Source of the DNA: Lota lota
Lineage: Eukaryota; Chordata; Actinopteri; Gadiformes; Lotidae
Reading direction: 5' to 3'
DNA: 64,000 bases
Assembly: GCA_026745465.1 (NCBI GenBank)
Contig: JACYXH010000002.1
Location: 147,342 to 211,341, forward strand
The notes below the pieces were generated by a model that was not told the DNA's origin, did no database searches, and saw only the letters and a program-made list of their open reading frames with translations. The first letter of the stretch is position 1. The number at the start of each line of letters is the position of its first letter. A program made the translations under genes and the position numbers. Positions 9,998 through 20,796 of the stretch are shown in pieces.

Positions 9998-10130
9998 CAT
10001 CTCATTACAAACAACCTCTATGGAGTGCTTGAAACAGATGTTTCACTCTGTATTAAGGGTCTTTTTTATTTAACGCATGCCCCTTGGGACTCTGTTTGAA
10101 AATAATGCCATTGTATTACTTAGGTAAGGA

Positions 10131-10161
10131 GCTGTGACTGCTGAGTGGTTAAGGCATTGTC
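10131..10161 (+). pseudogene. tRNA-Ser 5' fragment at an element junction
   Basis: GCTGTGACTGCTGAGTGG and the following D-arm bases are the 5' third of a Ser copy. The sequence then passes straight into the BEL/Pao fossil. Confidence 0.6.
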
Positions 10162-11530
10162 TTAACTTGATCCAGAATTTCCTGACGACGTTTCCTGAAT
10201 GTGGCCAAATAAAGGGTCTGGGAGGACTCTGACATGTTTTTCAATGAATGCTACCAAATCCTTAAACAAAGCTCTGCGGTTGGATCTTTCCAGAATGTCA
10301 TGTGCAACAGTTCTCCTTCGCTCTCTTAACCTAAATGGCAACTTGAGCATCACTGCTCTCATGTTGCTTGTCATATCCAACTCTTGCATGTACTGTAACT
10401 TCTCCATGACATAACAACATGAACGCAGGAACAGAGAGTAGGCTTGTAATGCATGCACATCTTCTGATTTTATTGATTGCCAAGCCAAAGCCTTTTCCAT
10501 GTATGCAGCAGCAATTTTATATTCATTTCCAAAATGTTCATGCAACAACCTTTTTGCATGAGCATAACCGTCCGCAGGTTCAGCATGTTGGCAACTACGA
10601 ACCAGCTCCCTTGGCTGCCCTCTAGCAAACTGCTCCAGGGAATACAAGCAGTCAGCAATGCTGCCATTTTCCTCCACACCTTGATCGAATGCTCTTTTAA
10701 TTAGATATATTGAAGAGGATCTCCATCAAATAGAGGAATATCTCTGGCAAGCAATACCATTAAACGATGCTGTTGAACAAGGGTATTTGTAATTTCATTT
10801 TGCCTTTGCATAATGGTGCAAATATCTCCAAGATGTTTGTCCTCCACTGGTTGAGCTTTGAAAATATATGGCAGATTTTCCTCCTCTAGCTGCAGGTTAC
10901 ACCGATTAGGATGCTTTTTATTTGCTGGCTGAGCGTGAAGCAAAGAGGGTTGTAACTGTTGATCCGTGTAACTGTACTGTTGGGAATTGTGAGGATAAAC
11001 CCGGTTTTGTGGTTAAGTCCAGTCTTTTGGTTGAGTTGTTTGTTGCAAAATTGCATCCTGTGGCTTCTTAACATTTGGTGTTGGGTTAGTTGCTGGCAAT
11101 GACCAATCTTTACTTGATAGAGGTTTGTTCTGCTGAACTGACTGATACTCCTCTGCCATTGCATTCAGCTCACCTGCTTCTTTTCTTTGTGCCTTTTTCA
11201 GGTAGGAATTCATAGCGTTTGATGATGTCCATGAAACACTTTGAACGTCTGAGGCCTGCAAAACTGCTAATTTAGCAGTGGATGTTTCTAGCAAAGTTTC
11301 CAGCTCCAGCTGTTCCCTTTGCCTTTTTAGCTTTGGCTGTTGCTCTTCCAAAACCTGTATTTTCTTTAAAGCTTCCATGCGAACGAGCAGTGCAGCTCTA
11401 ACTGCCTCTTCCTTGACTCTGGCAGAGGAAGCAGTGCTTGTTTTTCCACTAGACACACTCTTTTTGCTTGTGTGCTTGCTTGAAACACTTATTTTATCAT
11501 CATCACCAACTACATCATTATTGTCAACCT
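10162..11530 (-). mobile_element. BEL/Pao gag fossil
   Basis: Minus-strand frames resemble the gag of fish BEL/Pao elements. There is an acidic and basic coiled region first (about 11500-11040), then a DUF1759-type core with the DIPLFDGDPLQYI landmark (about 10740), SADCLYSLEQ-like and GQPRELVRSCQH words, and a C-terminal part to 10162. Only gag is recognised; no protease, reverse transcriptase, integrase or LTR is seen. It is broken, with a few breaks. The ends abut a tRNA-Ser fragment and a LINE tail. Confidence 0.75.
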
Positions 11531-11532
11531 TA

Positions 11533-11632
11533 TTTTTGATTGGGGATGTCTTGATTTGTATATATTGTATATATGACTTTGTAAATTTGTGAATTGAAAA
11601 AATCATTAATAAGATAAAAAATAAATAAATAA
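11533..11632 (+). mobile_element. Tx1-like LINE 3' tail
   Basis: About 100 bases match the last part of the LINE at 49.3-52.35 kb (GATTGGGGATGTCTTG and following TA-rich words, then an A-rich tail). As at 52349, the tail runs directly into a tRNA-Val(TAC) gene cut in its D arm, and the downstream spacer is also shared. The two junctions are thus probably copies of one insertion. Confidence 0.75.
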
Positions 11633-11684
11633 TCATGTTCGCTTTACACGCGAAAAGTCCCCGGTTCGAAACCGGGCGAAAACA
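11633..11684 (+). pseudogene. tRNA-Val(TAC), 5' end replaced by a LINE
   Basis: The sequence from the D loop onward is a good tRNA-Val(TAC): loop TTTACAC and T arm CCCGG-TTCGAAA-CCGGG. The first ~20 nt are absent and the LINE tail takes their place. Confidence 0.75.
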
Positions 11685-11689
11685 ACGAA

Positions 11690-12120
11690 ATATTTAGATT
11701 TATCTTGATAAAGTTTAAGATGAGTCCTATAGGTATTCTCAAGGGCAGCTTTTATGAAATGGTCTGTTGGAACCAGGACCAGGCCTTTAAGCAGTGCTAT
11801 TGGGTCACTCCAAAACTAGCCTTGTTATGTTATTGAGTGTTTAAGCCTGTGCTTGATATTTGTTCATATGTGCTCACAGGTAGCTGAGTAGGCAGGCCAT
11901 CTGATCATTGTTTTCGGACCAAACGAAATTATTCTGGCTCATTCATGTAGGTTGGTCTATGTCTGGACTACGGGGTTCGACTATTGACTGTTGATAGCAT
12001 AGACTTCCATAAATACACCACGCCAAAATCTTTATAACTGGTCAAGGTCGACTACTCCTGCGAAGCAGTTTACATTACTTCTGATCACAACACTTTCTAG
12101 GGTTGCTGTTCCAGTTTTAA
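11690..12120. repeat. Val-unit spacer
   Basis: This spacer recurs at 52405-52830 and 53447-53880. It includes the word TGTGCTTGATATTTGTTC and a short stretch ahead of the next tRNA-Val. No gene is seen in it. Confidence 0.6.
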
Positions 12121-12123
12121 CAG

Positions 12124-12196
12124 GTTTCCGTAGTGTATTGGTTATCACGTGTGCCTAACATGCAAAAGGTCCCTGGTTCGAGACCGGGCGGAAACA
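12124..12196 (+). tRNA. tRNA-Val(AAC), near-intact
   Basis: A 73-nt cloverleaf with acceptor GTTTCCG/CGGAAAC fully paired, loop CTAACAT (AAC) and a sound T arm. There is one mismatch in the anticodon stem and a changed D loop base. Confidence 0.7.
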
Positions 12197-12349
12197 AGGT
12201 TAAGGATTTTGCTTTTAGAGGTGGCTGTTGAGAGCAAAGACTGTAGGAAACATACTGAAACTGGAACCATCAAATGTTGTGCACATATACACTGGACAGT
12301 TCCAAGATGACTTGATCTTGATGGGTTGCCAGATTTCAAACTGTCTTAA

Positions 12350-12422
12350 CTTTCTGTAGTGTAGTGGTTATCACGTTCGCCTCACACGTGAAAGGTCCCC
12401 TGTTCAAGACCAGGTGGAAACA
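12350..12422 (+). pseudogene. tRNA-Val(CAC), probably decayed
   Basis: The CAC loop and anticodon stem pair, but the first acceptor pair and two T-stem pairs are lost. Confidence 0.6.
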
Positions 12423-12477
12423 ACAGCTATGATTTGAGGTAAACAACGTGCAAGTTAATTACTATTGGTATGCTAAC

Positions 12478-13625
12478 TGTGGCAACCCGGTTCCACCGTG
12501 CGGTAGTCTCCCCCCAGTGAACACACACCAGAAGTCAGTTTCAAGCCAAAAAGGGCGTATTTATTAAACAATGAAATAATAAATCATACTTAAGTTAGGC
12601 CGTGCCTAACACCAACGTAAATGTCAATTAATGTTCTCCGTCCGATACAGCCGCCGGGGATCCCGCGGACCCTTTGATCTTTCGCGGGGTAGTCCTTACT
12701 GTCGGCCGGCCGTCGGGGTCCTCCTGGACACTTCCCCGTGTCGCTGTAGAGCACTTTCTTCTCATAGCGCCGAGTGAGCGATCTCCCTTCCTGGTCGCCG
12801 AGGGAATTCCTCCTCGTAGCGCCGAGCGAGCGATCTCCCTTCCTGGTCGACAGGGTATTCCTCCTCGTAGCGCCGAGCGAGCGATCTCCCTTCCTGGTCG
12901 CCGAGGGAATTCCTCCTCGTAGCGCCGAGCGAGCGATCTCCCTTCCTGGTCGACAGGGTATTCCTCCTCGTAGCGCCGAGCGAGCGATCTCCCTTCCTGG
13001 TCGACAGGGTATTCCTCCTCGTAGCGCCGAGCGAGCGATCTCCCTTCCTGGTCGACAGGGTATTCCTCCTCGTAGCGCCGAGCGAGCGATCTCCCTTCCT
13101 GGTCGCCGAGGGAATTCCTCCTCGTAGCGCCGAGCGAGCGATCTCCCTTCCTGGTCGACAGGGTATTCCTCCTCGTAGCGCCGAGCGAGCGATCTCCCTT
13201 CCTGGTCGACAGGGTATTCCTCCTCGTAGCGCCGAGCGAGCGATCTCCCTTCCTGGTCGACAAGGTATTCCTCCTCGTAGCGCCGAGTGAGCGATCTCCC
13301 TTCCTGGTCGACAGGGTATTCCTCCTCGTAGCGCCGAGCGAGCGATCTCCCTTCCTGGTCGACAGGGTATTCCTCCTCGTAGCGCCGAGTGAGCGATCTC
13401 CCTTCTCGTAACGTCGAGGCACCTCGTCCTCGTATCGCATTCTCCTCCTGAAAGCCACGCCGAGCGCCGCTTATATCGGCGTCGGTCCAGGTGTCGCCCA
13501 TTTAGGTGATTGCAATCACCTATCATGAACTCCGGTGGGTAATATTCAGGAGAGCGGTGGTAGACTCCATTTACTACCGCTCCCCTGAGCCGCCAGGGGT
13601 GGCATTCTGGAGCCGGGTTGCTACA
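12478..13625 (-). mobile_element. Solo LTR with minisatellite (fossil)
   Basis: Read on the minus strand, the 1148-bp element begins TGTAGCAACCCGGCTCC and ends GGTTGCCACA. It has four-base duplications TAAC at 12474-12477 and 13626-13629. The paralogous Val spacer at about 52945-52975 lacks it, giving an empty-site comparison. A TATATAAG-like box (minus, near 13470) and AATAAA signals (minus, near 12580) support LTR identity, probably Ty3/Gypsy. Its middle is occupied by a 51-bp tandem array. Confidence 0.82.
12766..13405. repeat. 51-bp minisatellite, about 13 copies
   Basis: The unit contains CGCCGAGCGAGCGATCTCCC followed by TTCCTGGTCG, then one of two variant tails (ACAGGGT or CCGAGGGA) and ATTCCTCCTCGTAG. 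Copies are nearly identical, so the array is recent or homogenised. Because 51 is a multiple of three, all frames stay open through it; the resulting Arg/Glu-rich frames have no other support as genes. Confidence 0.92.
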
Positions 13626-13819
13626 TAACGATCAGCTTTTCTGAAAAGGTGTGTTGGAACCAGGAACGGGCTTTTTAGCAGTGGCTATTGGTTCGCACTC
13701 CACCTCTTTAAAAAAATATCCTCATTATATTTTTGAGTGTTTTAACCGGTGCCTAAATGTAGTTTATACGTGTGCTTCTTATGACATCCTTTTCTGGGTG
13801 GTCTGCATTGTATATACAG

Positions 13820-13892
13820 GTTTCTGTAGTGTAGTGGTTATCACGTGCACCTAACACGCGAAAGGTCCCCGGTTCGAAACCGGGTGGAAACA
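13820..13892 (+). tRNA. tRNA-Val(AAC), weak anticodon stem
   Basis: The acceptor pairs with two G-T pairs, the T arm is perfect and the loop is CTAACAC (AAC). Two of five anticodon-stem pairs are lost (TGCAC against GCGAA), so function is uncertain. Confidence 0.55.
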
Positions 13893-14040
13893 AGGGTGAG
13901 GTTTTTGCTTTTAGAGTTGACTGTCTAGAACAAAGACTGTTTGAAACACACTGAAACTGGAATCATCAAATGTTGAGAACTTATATGCGTGACAGTTCCA
14001 AGATTATGTGATCTTGATGGATTGACAGATTTGGCACTCC

Positions 14041-14113
14041 GTTTCCGTAGTGTAGTGGTTATCACGTTTGCTTTACACGTGAAAAGTCCCCGGTTTGAAA
14101 CCGGGCGGAAAGA
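14041..14113 (+). tRNA. tRNA-Val(TAC), near-intact
   Basis: All arms pair except the terminal acceptor pair (G against G). The loop is TTTACAC, giving a TAC anticodon. It is 73 nt with a normal T arm. Confidence 0.7.
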
Positions 14114-14248
14114 ACGATAATAAATCAACTTCCATAAATACACCACGGCAAAATCTCTATAACTGGTCAAGGTCGACTACTCCTGCAAAGCAGTATATGT
14201 TGCTTCTGATCACAACATTTTCTAGGGTTGCAGTTTCACCTGTAACAG

Positions 14249-14289
14249 GTTTTGGTAGTGAAGTGGTTATCACATTCGCTTAACACGTT
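14249..14289 (+). pseudogene. tRNA-Val 5' half at a block junction
   Basis: Runs from the acceptor through the anticodon loop (TTAACAC) and then turns without a gap into the Gly/Asp spacer that is also found at about 54220. The break lies just 3' of the anticodon. Confidence 0.65.
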
Positions 14290-14459
14290 GAATCAAAATA
14301 TTTACTCAGGTAAAGGAATACTGAAACATCATGGCTCCTCGTTATGAATGCTTGCTTTGTCAAGAATTTGGGCTCCCAGAATTGAATTTGTCGGACTCCC
14401 ATTTACACCTATAGATGTCAAATCGCTGACTAATATCGAGGTATTCTGAATCTCACAGT

Positions 14460-14531
14460 TTCTCGTTAGTATAGTGGTCAGTATCCGAGCCTGTCACGCT
14501 GGAGACCTCGGTTCAATTCTGCGACGGAGAG
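14460..14531 (+). tRNA. tRNA-Asp(GTC), slightly degenerate
   Basis: A 72-nt copy with loop CTGTCAC (GTC), good D arm and mostly paired acceptor. One mismatch lies in each of the acceptor, anticodon and T stems. It is near-identical to 54384-54455, with which it shares both flanks. Confidence 0.65.
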
Positions 14532-14679
14532 TAGATGACATTTAACCATAGTCACCAATACAATCAAAGTTGAGTTATTTTTGGAGCAGTCGGTGTCTGT
14601 GAGCAAGAAGCGATGTTTGCTTTCCATGACAAGTTTAACTACATTTACGCAACGATCCAACCTGGTACAATTTACATTA

Positions 14680-17495
14680 TGTTTGAGTGCGCAGAGAGGT
14701 TTGTTGAGAGAGCAGGTGGAGAGCTATTTTTTGAAAAAAAAATTCTTTGTTATTTCGTGTTATTTAGGATTTTGTTTGTCAATCAGTCCGTGTGTATTTC
14801 CGTGTTGTTTCCCCCGACAGCTTTTGCTGTTTGGGGGAGTTTTTCGTTTGTTTGTAGAGAGAGGTGAATGTCGAGGAAGGATAGCATGCCTGCTGAATTT
14901 GGAATGGAGAAAACGACGACGGACAAACGTAGGGAAGGAATGGAGAGAAGCATTGAGACGGACAGACAAACAGTAAAAGAAATCGGAACGAACAACGATG
15001 ACGGCATAACGCACACGCACGTTGAGAGTAGAGGAAACGGTGAGGCACGGGGTGTTGTGAGAGAGATGTATAGGGAAGAATGGATGGTGGATGTGGAGGT
15101 GGAGGGAAAGGAAGCGATATCAATGATGGATGTACTGAGGGAGGTTTAGAAAGTTTGTGGATGTGTCATGGGATGCAGAATGAAAGGGGACAGGAGCTTC
15201 GAGATAATGATGAGAGACAAGGTTGTGAGATTATGATTAATGGACGTCATTTGAGTGAAAGTAGCAATGGTTTACGCCAGAGACATTGTTAACAATGAGT
15301 TGGTGGTGTCATTTATTAACTTGCCGGTTTATCTGAAGGATGGGATTATTGTTGCGAAGCTGGAGGAGTGGGGAGTGAAGCCGATGTTGGCAATTAAAAG
15401 GCGTTTGTGGCCTGGTACGGACGTTGCTGACGGCACCAGATATTTAAAAGTCTGGTTTACTGACAAGGTGCGGTCTCTGCCGTATTCTGTGAAATTTGAC
15501 ACTTTGAGAGGGGCCGAAGACTTCCGGGTTATTCACGACCGGCAAGTCAGAGTGTGCAGGCTGTGCATTAAGCCAGGGTATATCTTCAGAGAATGCCCGG
15601 AGTTTAAGTGCTTTAAGTGCCATTAGACCAGGCATTACGGACGTGAGTGTGAGGGGCGGAGAGAGACGGAGACAGAGAACGTCGGCATGTGGAGAGAGAC
15701 GGAGAGAGAGGACGTGAGCGGGCGAAGAGAGACGGAGACAGAGGACGTGAGAGAGACGGAGAGAGAGGACGTGAGAGAGACGGAGAGAGCTGACGTGAGC
15801 AGACGGGAGGAAGGCGAGGAGAGAAGTGACGTTCAGCAGACGGAGAAGGGCGGTGACGTGGACGATGGTAGATCGGACGGAGCGGGAGACGGAGAGAACC
15901 TGATGGACCAGAGAATCATTGTGGATGACATCAGAGAGGAGATGGAGCAGGCGGGAGGAGTCGACGAGCAGAGGGAGATGGAGGACGGTCACGGAGTGGG
16001 GAAGGAAGGAGTGAAAGAAACGGAGGTGGTGGAGGAGAAACGGAAGTCGGCTGACATCATGCAGGCTGGGAACGATGCGGTTCGTGGAGCCAAGGAGCAA
16101 CGTCTATATAGCAGAGAGACGATGAGGGAGGAGGAGAGCGAAGAGGCCTTCGGACATGGACACAACGGCTGCCCAGCGTTTACGAGTTAAACGAAAAGCA
16201 GTGAAAGGAAAAGCCCGTGCAGATAGGAGTAAAGGGCCATGGTCTGGTATGTAATTTGAATTCGAAATGTTTGTTGTAGTGGCACGTACATCGTTTTTAA
16301 TTCTTCTGTGCCACCTTTTTGAAGTCAGTCTAATTGCAACCAGTATTTGCAACACGAGCAAACCAAACAGTTTTCTTTTTAAATGTTTACTTATGAAATA
16401 CAAGCATATACATGGTACGCACGGTCAAAAAACTGTGTTGCTTCCACGTCTCTAACTTCAAAACTAAAACTAACTACGTCCAACCAATTACGCTATGACG
16501 TAGTGCTATCTGACTGGAAGCTCAAAATACTCAAATGTTATCAGACCTAAACGTTAATAAATCATGCATTTTAAGCCAATACATTTCTTATGAATGTTAA
16601 ATTAAATTATTACTACTAGTCCTTATTTGGCTCTTACATTTGGTTTTCTTATTTTTCTTTGGTTTTCTCTCATGACCACTGTAACTTCTGTTAATGTCAA
16701 CGCGCTGAGGGACGGGAAGAAGTTAAAGGAGTTGTTGTTTGTGTATAGGAGTGACTTGCTGTGTATTCAGGAAACGAATTGGGATGAGGAAAAAGTGAAG
16801 GAGGTGACAGAGGATTGGAAGGGAGACATATTTTATAACAATGGTGCTAGGAATGCGAGGGGAGTAGCAATCTTGATTTAGAAGGATAAAGTAGAAGATG
16901 TCAGGGAGGTATATAAGGATGGGACAGGGAGGATATTGGTCATAGAGTTTAGATATAGGAAGTTAGATTTTAGGTTGATTAATATATATGTACCGAATGT
17001 AGAAAAGGATAGGAGGAGCATATTAGAGGAACTGGCCGGGTTGGTAGTAGGGCGGTGTTTGATAGTAGGGGATTTTAGATGTATTAGATTAGATGTAGGG
17101 AAGGGGGTAGAGTTTAGATGGGAAAAGTCGAGGGGGATATTGATGGAGATGATGAGGGATAAGGGGTTTTTAGATGTGTGGAGGTATGAGAATCCAGAGA
17201 AGAGAGAGTTCACAAGGAGGCAGATGAGGGAGGGAGTGTTGAAACTGAGTAGAATAGATTTAGTTTTAGTACAGGAGGAAATGATTAAATATATAGATAG
17301 TATGAGGTACCAGGGAAATAGTTTTAGTGATCATGATGGGGTTCGGTTTAGAATTAAGGTAGGGAAGAGGAAGTAGGGGGTGGGATGTGGATTTTGAATT
17401 CTGGCTTTATTGAGGAGGAAAAGTATAAACAACAGATTAAGGAGTTATTGATATGGAGAAAGAGAGGATCGAAGAGGAGACAGAGAATGATAGGG
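14680..17495 (+). mobile_element. Tx1/L1-like LINE, copy A (5' region, ORF1, ORF2 endonuclease)
   Basis: ORF1 runs in one frame from 14868 to about 16190 with four in-frame stops (near 15147, 15234, 15249 and 15624). It contains a zinc-knuckle region (CRLCIKPGY…FRECPEFKCFKCH and a second C-C-H-C after the stop) and then an acidic Arg/Glu repeat tail. ORF2 starts in the frame opened at 16627, where the APE-type endonuclease motif CIQETNW is at about 16765-16785, GDF near 17069 and SDHDGVRF near 17328. A stop occurs near 16879 in this copy. The copy ends abruptly at 17495. The 5' flank is the same as for copy B at 54.6 kb. I assign it to the L1-like Tx1 group from the zinc-knuckle ORF1 and the RT of copy C. 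Confidence 0.8.
15650..15810 (+). repeat. Tandem repeat inside LINE ORF1
   Basis: Units of about 30 bases built on GAGAGACGGAGAGAGAGGAC with GTGAGCGGGCG insertions repeat four to five times. They encode a charged RETEREDV tract. Copy B (55545-55640) has fewer units, so unit number varies between copies. Confidence 0.7.
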
Positions 17496-18400
17496 TCAAT
17501 GTGTACGAAACACATTGTTGGAGATTATATTAGCAACTCTTTTCAAACTAACAAGGTTGTTCTCAGTAGAAACGACCAACATCTTATTGGTAATAACAAA
17601 TTATTGCAATTGCTTTAATTGTTTTAAACAATAAAAACAATTAAACGATAAACATCCTTTAACAATGGTTAAAGGACACGGTTTGTACAACGTTACTCAC
17701 CTCTCTCTCTTTCAGAAAATCTGCGGTCCTCAGATGTGAACACGGTGATGTACAGATAATGAATAACCTGGTTCGTTGCGGTGGGGGCCAGGTAGCCAAT
17801 CACAGGTTGTGGGGACCAATAGGACAGTCCAATCAAACGTTGCGATATATTGGAGTCTTTTGTTTGGCTAGTGCAACAAGTAGGACAGGCCAATTAGGAC
17901 TTTGGGAGCGAACGGTGGTCGTTTTTCACAAATAGGTGAAGTAGGACATGGAGCAGAGTACTAGCTTGCGCACTGGGTGCAGGATGACACGCAAATTTGT
18001 GAAGTGTTCTATCTTTACACATTTTGTTCATTTCTAATGTCTAACAATTTACATTAATAATTCCGTTGTTTTTTTTACATTGCCCCTAGCGGCAGAGTAG
18101 TCCGCTACAGCGTTCCTCACACAGTGCTGGACGAGCGCTATTGAGCCAGGAAAATATTACAATTGTAGCACAAAGAACGTTCCCTCAAATTAAAAACTTG
18201 ACCTTTGATATATATCCAAAATCGTCAATAAACCCAAAGCACGTCAAATTACATTTTCTGTCTTCAACGAGTCCAAAAATGCAACTTGTGTTCTTGAGAT
18301 ATGGAATTGAACACTGGTGTCCAATGGAGTTTTTATCCCTGTACCATAACCCTAACCTCTCTCTGTCTCGCTCTCCCCATTCAACTGTTGGTGTCAACCA
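17496..18400. other. No gene recognised
   Basis: The sequence starts with a short inverted repeat (AATGTGT…AACACATT) exactly where LINE copy A ends. It has moderate GC content after 17700 and no domain I recognise. The short minus-strand frame at 17.7-17.9 kb looks accidental. Confidence 0.4.
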
Positions 18401-18401
18401 T

Positions 18402-18403
<2 letters not shown>

Positions 18404-18441
<38 letters not shown>

Positions 18442-18500
18442 CCACCCACACACACTCTATCTCTCACTCAGTCACTCACTCACACTCACTCAGTCAGTCA

Positions 18501-18572
<72 letters not shown>
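18404..18572. repeat. (CA)n microsatellite, compound
   Basis: Two CA tracts (18404-18441 and 18503-18572) are separated by CTCA-rich sequence. The Thr/His-repeat frames over it are not genes. Confidence 0.95.
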
Positions 18573-18573
<1 letters not shown>

Positions 18574-18844
18574 CGATACACAGCCATAATAGATCCATAC
18601 ACAAGTCCAGTTTCTGGTGGGAAAAGGATTTATATTGAGTATATTATTGATTAAACTATTCTGTAAAGTTGTGCTTAGGGATTATCGTGCCCCTGGCGGT
18701 GGAGGTCCCTTACTCACAGGGCGGCCTTGATTAATTTGACCTCATTAAGAGGGAGAGTGTTGCACCGTCCCCAGATTCACGGCATTGCTAGGTCAATGCA
18801 TGGAGTGAATGCAGCAAGCGCCTCGATCAACTCCTGTAGCCAAC

Positions 18845-19455
18845 TGTTACGTGCAGTACTTTAGGCCTGCACTTGTATTGTGTGCTGTGTGTTTGTCCTT
18901 TTAATTGCCACCACATAATCCAGGAAATGCAGATTCCTTCCGGATGCCACCCACATGATTGGTCCACCACTCCTCAACGGCCAGTCAGCACCAACTGATG
19001 AGGATATATAAATGTGCATTTCCTGTTGGAAGGGGCAAGTATTTTGCCATTGCCACAGAGTTAGCGCTGTTCTTATGTTAGTTTGTTGATGCAACTTCTC
19101 CTGTCCCTTTATGTTTTCCCTTGTCGGGAAAGGGCTAGGTAAGTTTGGGGTACCCTTTCCATGTGCATCACGTAGGTTTTTCTCTGTTCAATACACTAAG
19201 TTAGCGGTGTGTGCCAACCCTGTATTTTTGTTAAAGTAGAGAGTAGGTAGGTTTGTTTCAATACATTTCTAGTTGCCCTGTACTTTTAGGAAGACTTGTT
19301 TTGTTATGTTACGTTCTTTGATTTGGCACCAACTTCAGTAGTTCCCCCCCCCCCTCCTTTTGTCTATATTGGAAGTAGTTGGTGCTCAAACACTCATGAC
19401 TCACCACAACTTTTGTCACTTACCTGTTGTACTGGTTTATGTTTACATCCCTTAA
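18845..19455 (+). repeat. Dispersed repeat with TATA-like box, possible LTR
   Basis: Begins TGTTACGTGCAG after a change of sequence character. It carries GATATATAAATG at about 19003-19014 and shares the remainder with 44610-45080 and, inverted, with 4141-4562. The upstream TATA and the multi-copy nature suggest an LTR, but a matching end with CA and a target duplication could not be fixed. Confidence 0.55.
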
Positions 19456-20012
19456 CTATCTCTAGACAGCCAATAGGGTCTTAACACCAACAAACCATTT
19501 AATCCGCAGCCACAACCTTACGCTTTGGGAGGACAGAAATCATTTTCACAATAACGCAGGGCTGAGCCAAACAGCAAAGCCCACCAATAATTGATTAAAC
19601 TCTCTTGTGTTGCTCTCCATGGAAGTCTTTCGTAAAAGGTGAAAGGCTTATGCGCTTTGTAGAGAAACCAGAGTTAATACAACTCCTTGCAGCCGCGGGC
19701 CGCCCGTGGAACTCGTTGGCTTGGTAAGGTGCACGACGGTGTCCCTCTTGCTAAGCTACAAAGTAAGATATGATCCCCACCTAGCAGCCACTCAACCCGC
19801 TCGCTTTTGATTGGCATTCACGCTCTCCTTCAACCTTTTAATTTAGCTAATGAAAGCAGCATACAGCATCCATAATAGAGAAAGCAGGACATTTGGACAT
19901 GGTTTAAAGACAGGCTAATAAATTGATAAGTTTGTGTCCTTCCAGGTGCCACGGTTAGGTGCATGGGATATAGAGCCAGAAAAAACATGACCGTTTCATT
20001 CACAGAGCACCT
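19456..20012. repeat. Block shared with 45.08-45.56 kb
   Basis: The two blocks match nearly base for base for about 500 bp, including words at 19500-19560 and 19660-19760. They diverge near 19955/45562. No gene is seen. Confidence 0.75.
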
Positions 20013-20084
20013 CCCCGTTGGTGAATTCAACACTGGGCTCATGCGTTACAGGCAGATATACTTTCCACTATACTAACCAGTAGT
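20013..20084 (-). pseudogene. tRNA-Asp-like, decayed
   Basis: The minus strand reads like a tRNA-Asp (GGTTAGTATAGTGGAAAGTAT, then CTGTAACGC around the anticodon) with a changed anticodon loop. Relatives lie at 23055 and 62011. Confidence 0.5.
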
Positions 20085-20159
20085 TAACCTATTTCTCCCT
20101 TGAATCGTTAAACAAAGCTTTAGGTATCGGTGGCACAAATGTACCAGTGTAGTCACAGA

Positions 20160-20231
20160 GGGAATGAATCTCATTGGTAGACCATATGTTTCTCATGTAG
20201 GAGGCCTGAGGTTCAATCCCCGCCATCACCA
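20160..20231 (+). pseudogene. tRNA-Ala-like with CTC in the anticodon place
   Basis: The 72-nt length and D and T arms align with the tRNA-Ala at 20516. The loop reads TTCTCAT and several stem pairs are lost. Confidence 0.55.
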
Positions 20232-20296
20232 AGACCTCAAACATTTCAGTCAGTTACTGTTTGAACAACTGATAGACTTGAGGCCGAAAAATAGCA

Positions 20297-20376
20297 TTGT
20301 CCAGGCCAAGCGGTCAAGGTGATGGGCTAGAATTTCATTAGATCTCCCTCTGCAGGTTCGAATTCTGCCGCACAAG
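20297..20376 (+). pseudogene. tRNA-Ser(AGA)-like, decayed
   Basis: GGCCAAGCGGTCAAGGTGATG and GGCTAGAATTTC align with tRNA-Ser(AGA). The T arm GCAGG-TTCGAAT-TCTGC is still good, but the anticodon stem is not. Confidence 0.55.
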
Positions 20377-20515
20377 TTGCCCACCTCTGCTATTGGCAGG
20401 CAGGCCAATTATCTGCATCATTTAGGATAGCCTAGTGCCGGTCAACCTATGTATTGGCTCTAGCATGAGGCAAAGCTTCAGGTAGGGTGTGTAGATATGT
20501 ACGTTTATTGAAGTA

Positions 20516-20587
20516 GGGGATGTAGCTCAGTGGTAGAGCACATGCTTCGCATGTATGAGGCCCCGGGTTCAATCCCCGGCATCTCCA
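20516..20587 (+). tRNA. tRNA-Ala(CGC)
   Basis: An intact 72-nt cloverleaf: acceptor GGGGATG/CATCTCC with the G3-U70 pair that alanyl-tRNA synthetase reads, D arm GCTC…GAGC, loop TTCGCAT (CGC), T arm CCGGG-TTCAATC-CCCGG and discriminator A. It is the best preserved gene of the Ala/Ser cluster. Confidence 0.92.
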
Positions 20588-20713
20588 CAATGTAGAAAGA
20601 GCACGGCGGTGTCCATAAGAACTGATTTTATCTATGGTCGAAATAAACTATCATGAAACATTGCAGAATGATACAGTTTGAAGGAGTGATAGACTTCCAC
20701 TGAACCACATGTG

Positions 20714-20796
20714 CTGTTGTGTCTGAGTGGCAAAGATGATGGAGCAGAAATCCATTGGTTACGCCACATGCATGTTTGAATCCAGGTTAAACGGTT
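20714..20796 (+). pseudogene. tRNA-Ser-like remnant
   Basis: GTGTCTGAGTGGCAAAGATGATGG…GAAATCCATTGG aligns with the Ser family. The anticodon base and the T arm have decayed. Confidence 0.4.

Noticed and set aside
12766-13405. A CRISPR-like regular array.
   Set aside because: The whole 51-bp unit repeats with no unique spacers, and the context is a vertebrate LTR.
12590-13526. Long Arg/Glu-rich open frames (up to 303 codons) on the minus strand and shorter ones on the plus strand.
   Set aside because: They are products of a 51-bp tandem repeat whose length is a multiple of three, inside a solo LTR; no other coding evidence.
14460-14660. Extra short open frames around the Asp tRNA and the LINE 5' region.
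   Set aside because: They cross a tRNA gene and known LINE sequence in other frames.
15444-16100. A 218-codon minus-strand frame opposite LINE ORF1.
   Set aside because: It is the shadow of the purine-rich, repeat-bearing ORF1 on the other strand.
17496-17530. A short inverted repeat as a transposon end.
   Set aside because: Seven paired bases only, no partner end and no duplication found.
18141-18654. Thr/His-repeat frames.
   Set aside because: They translate a CA microsatellite.
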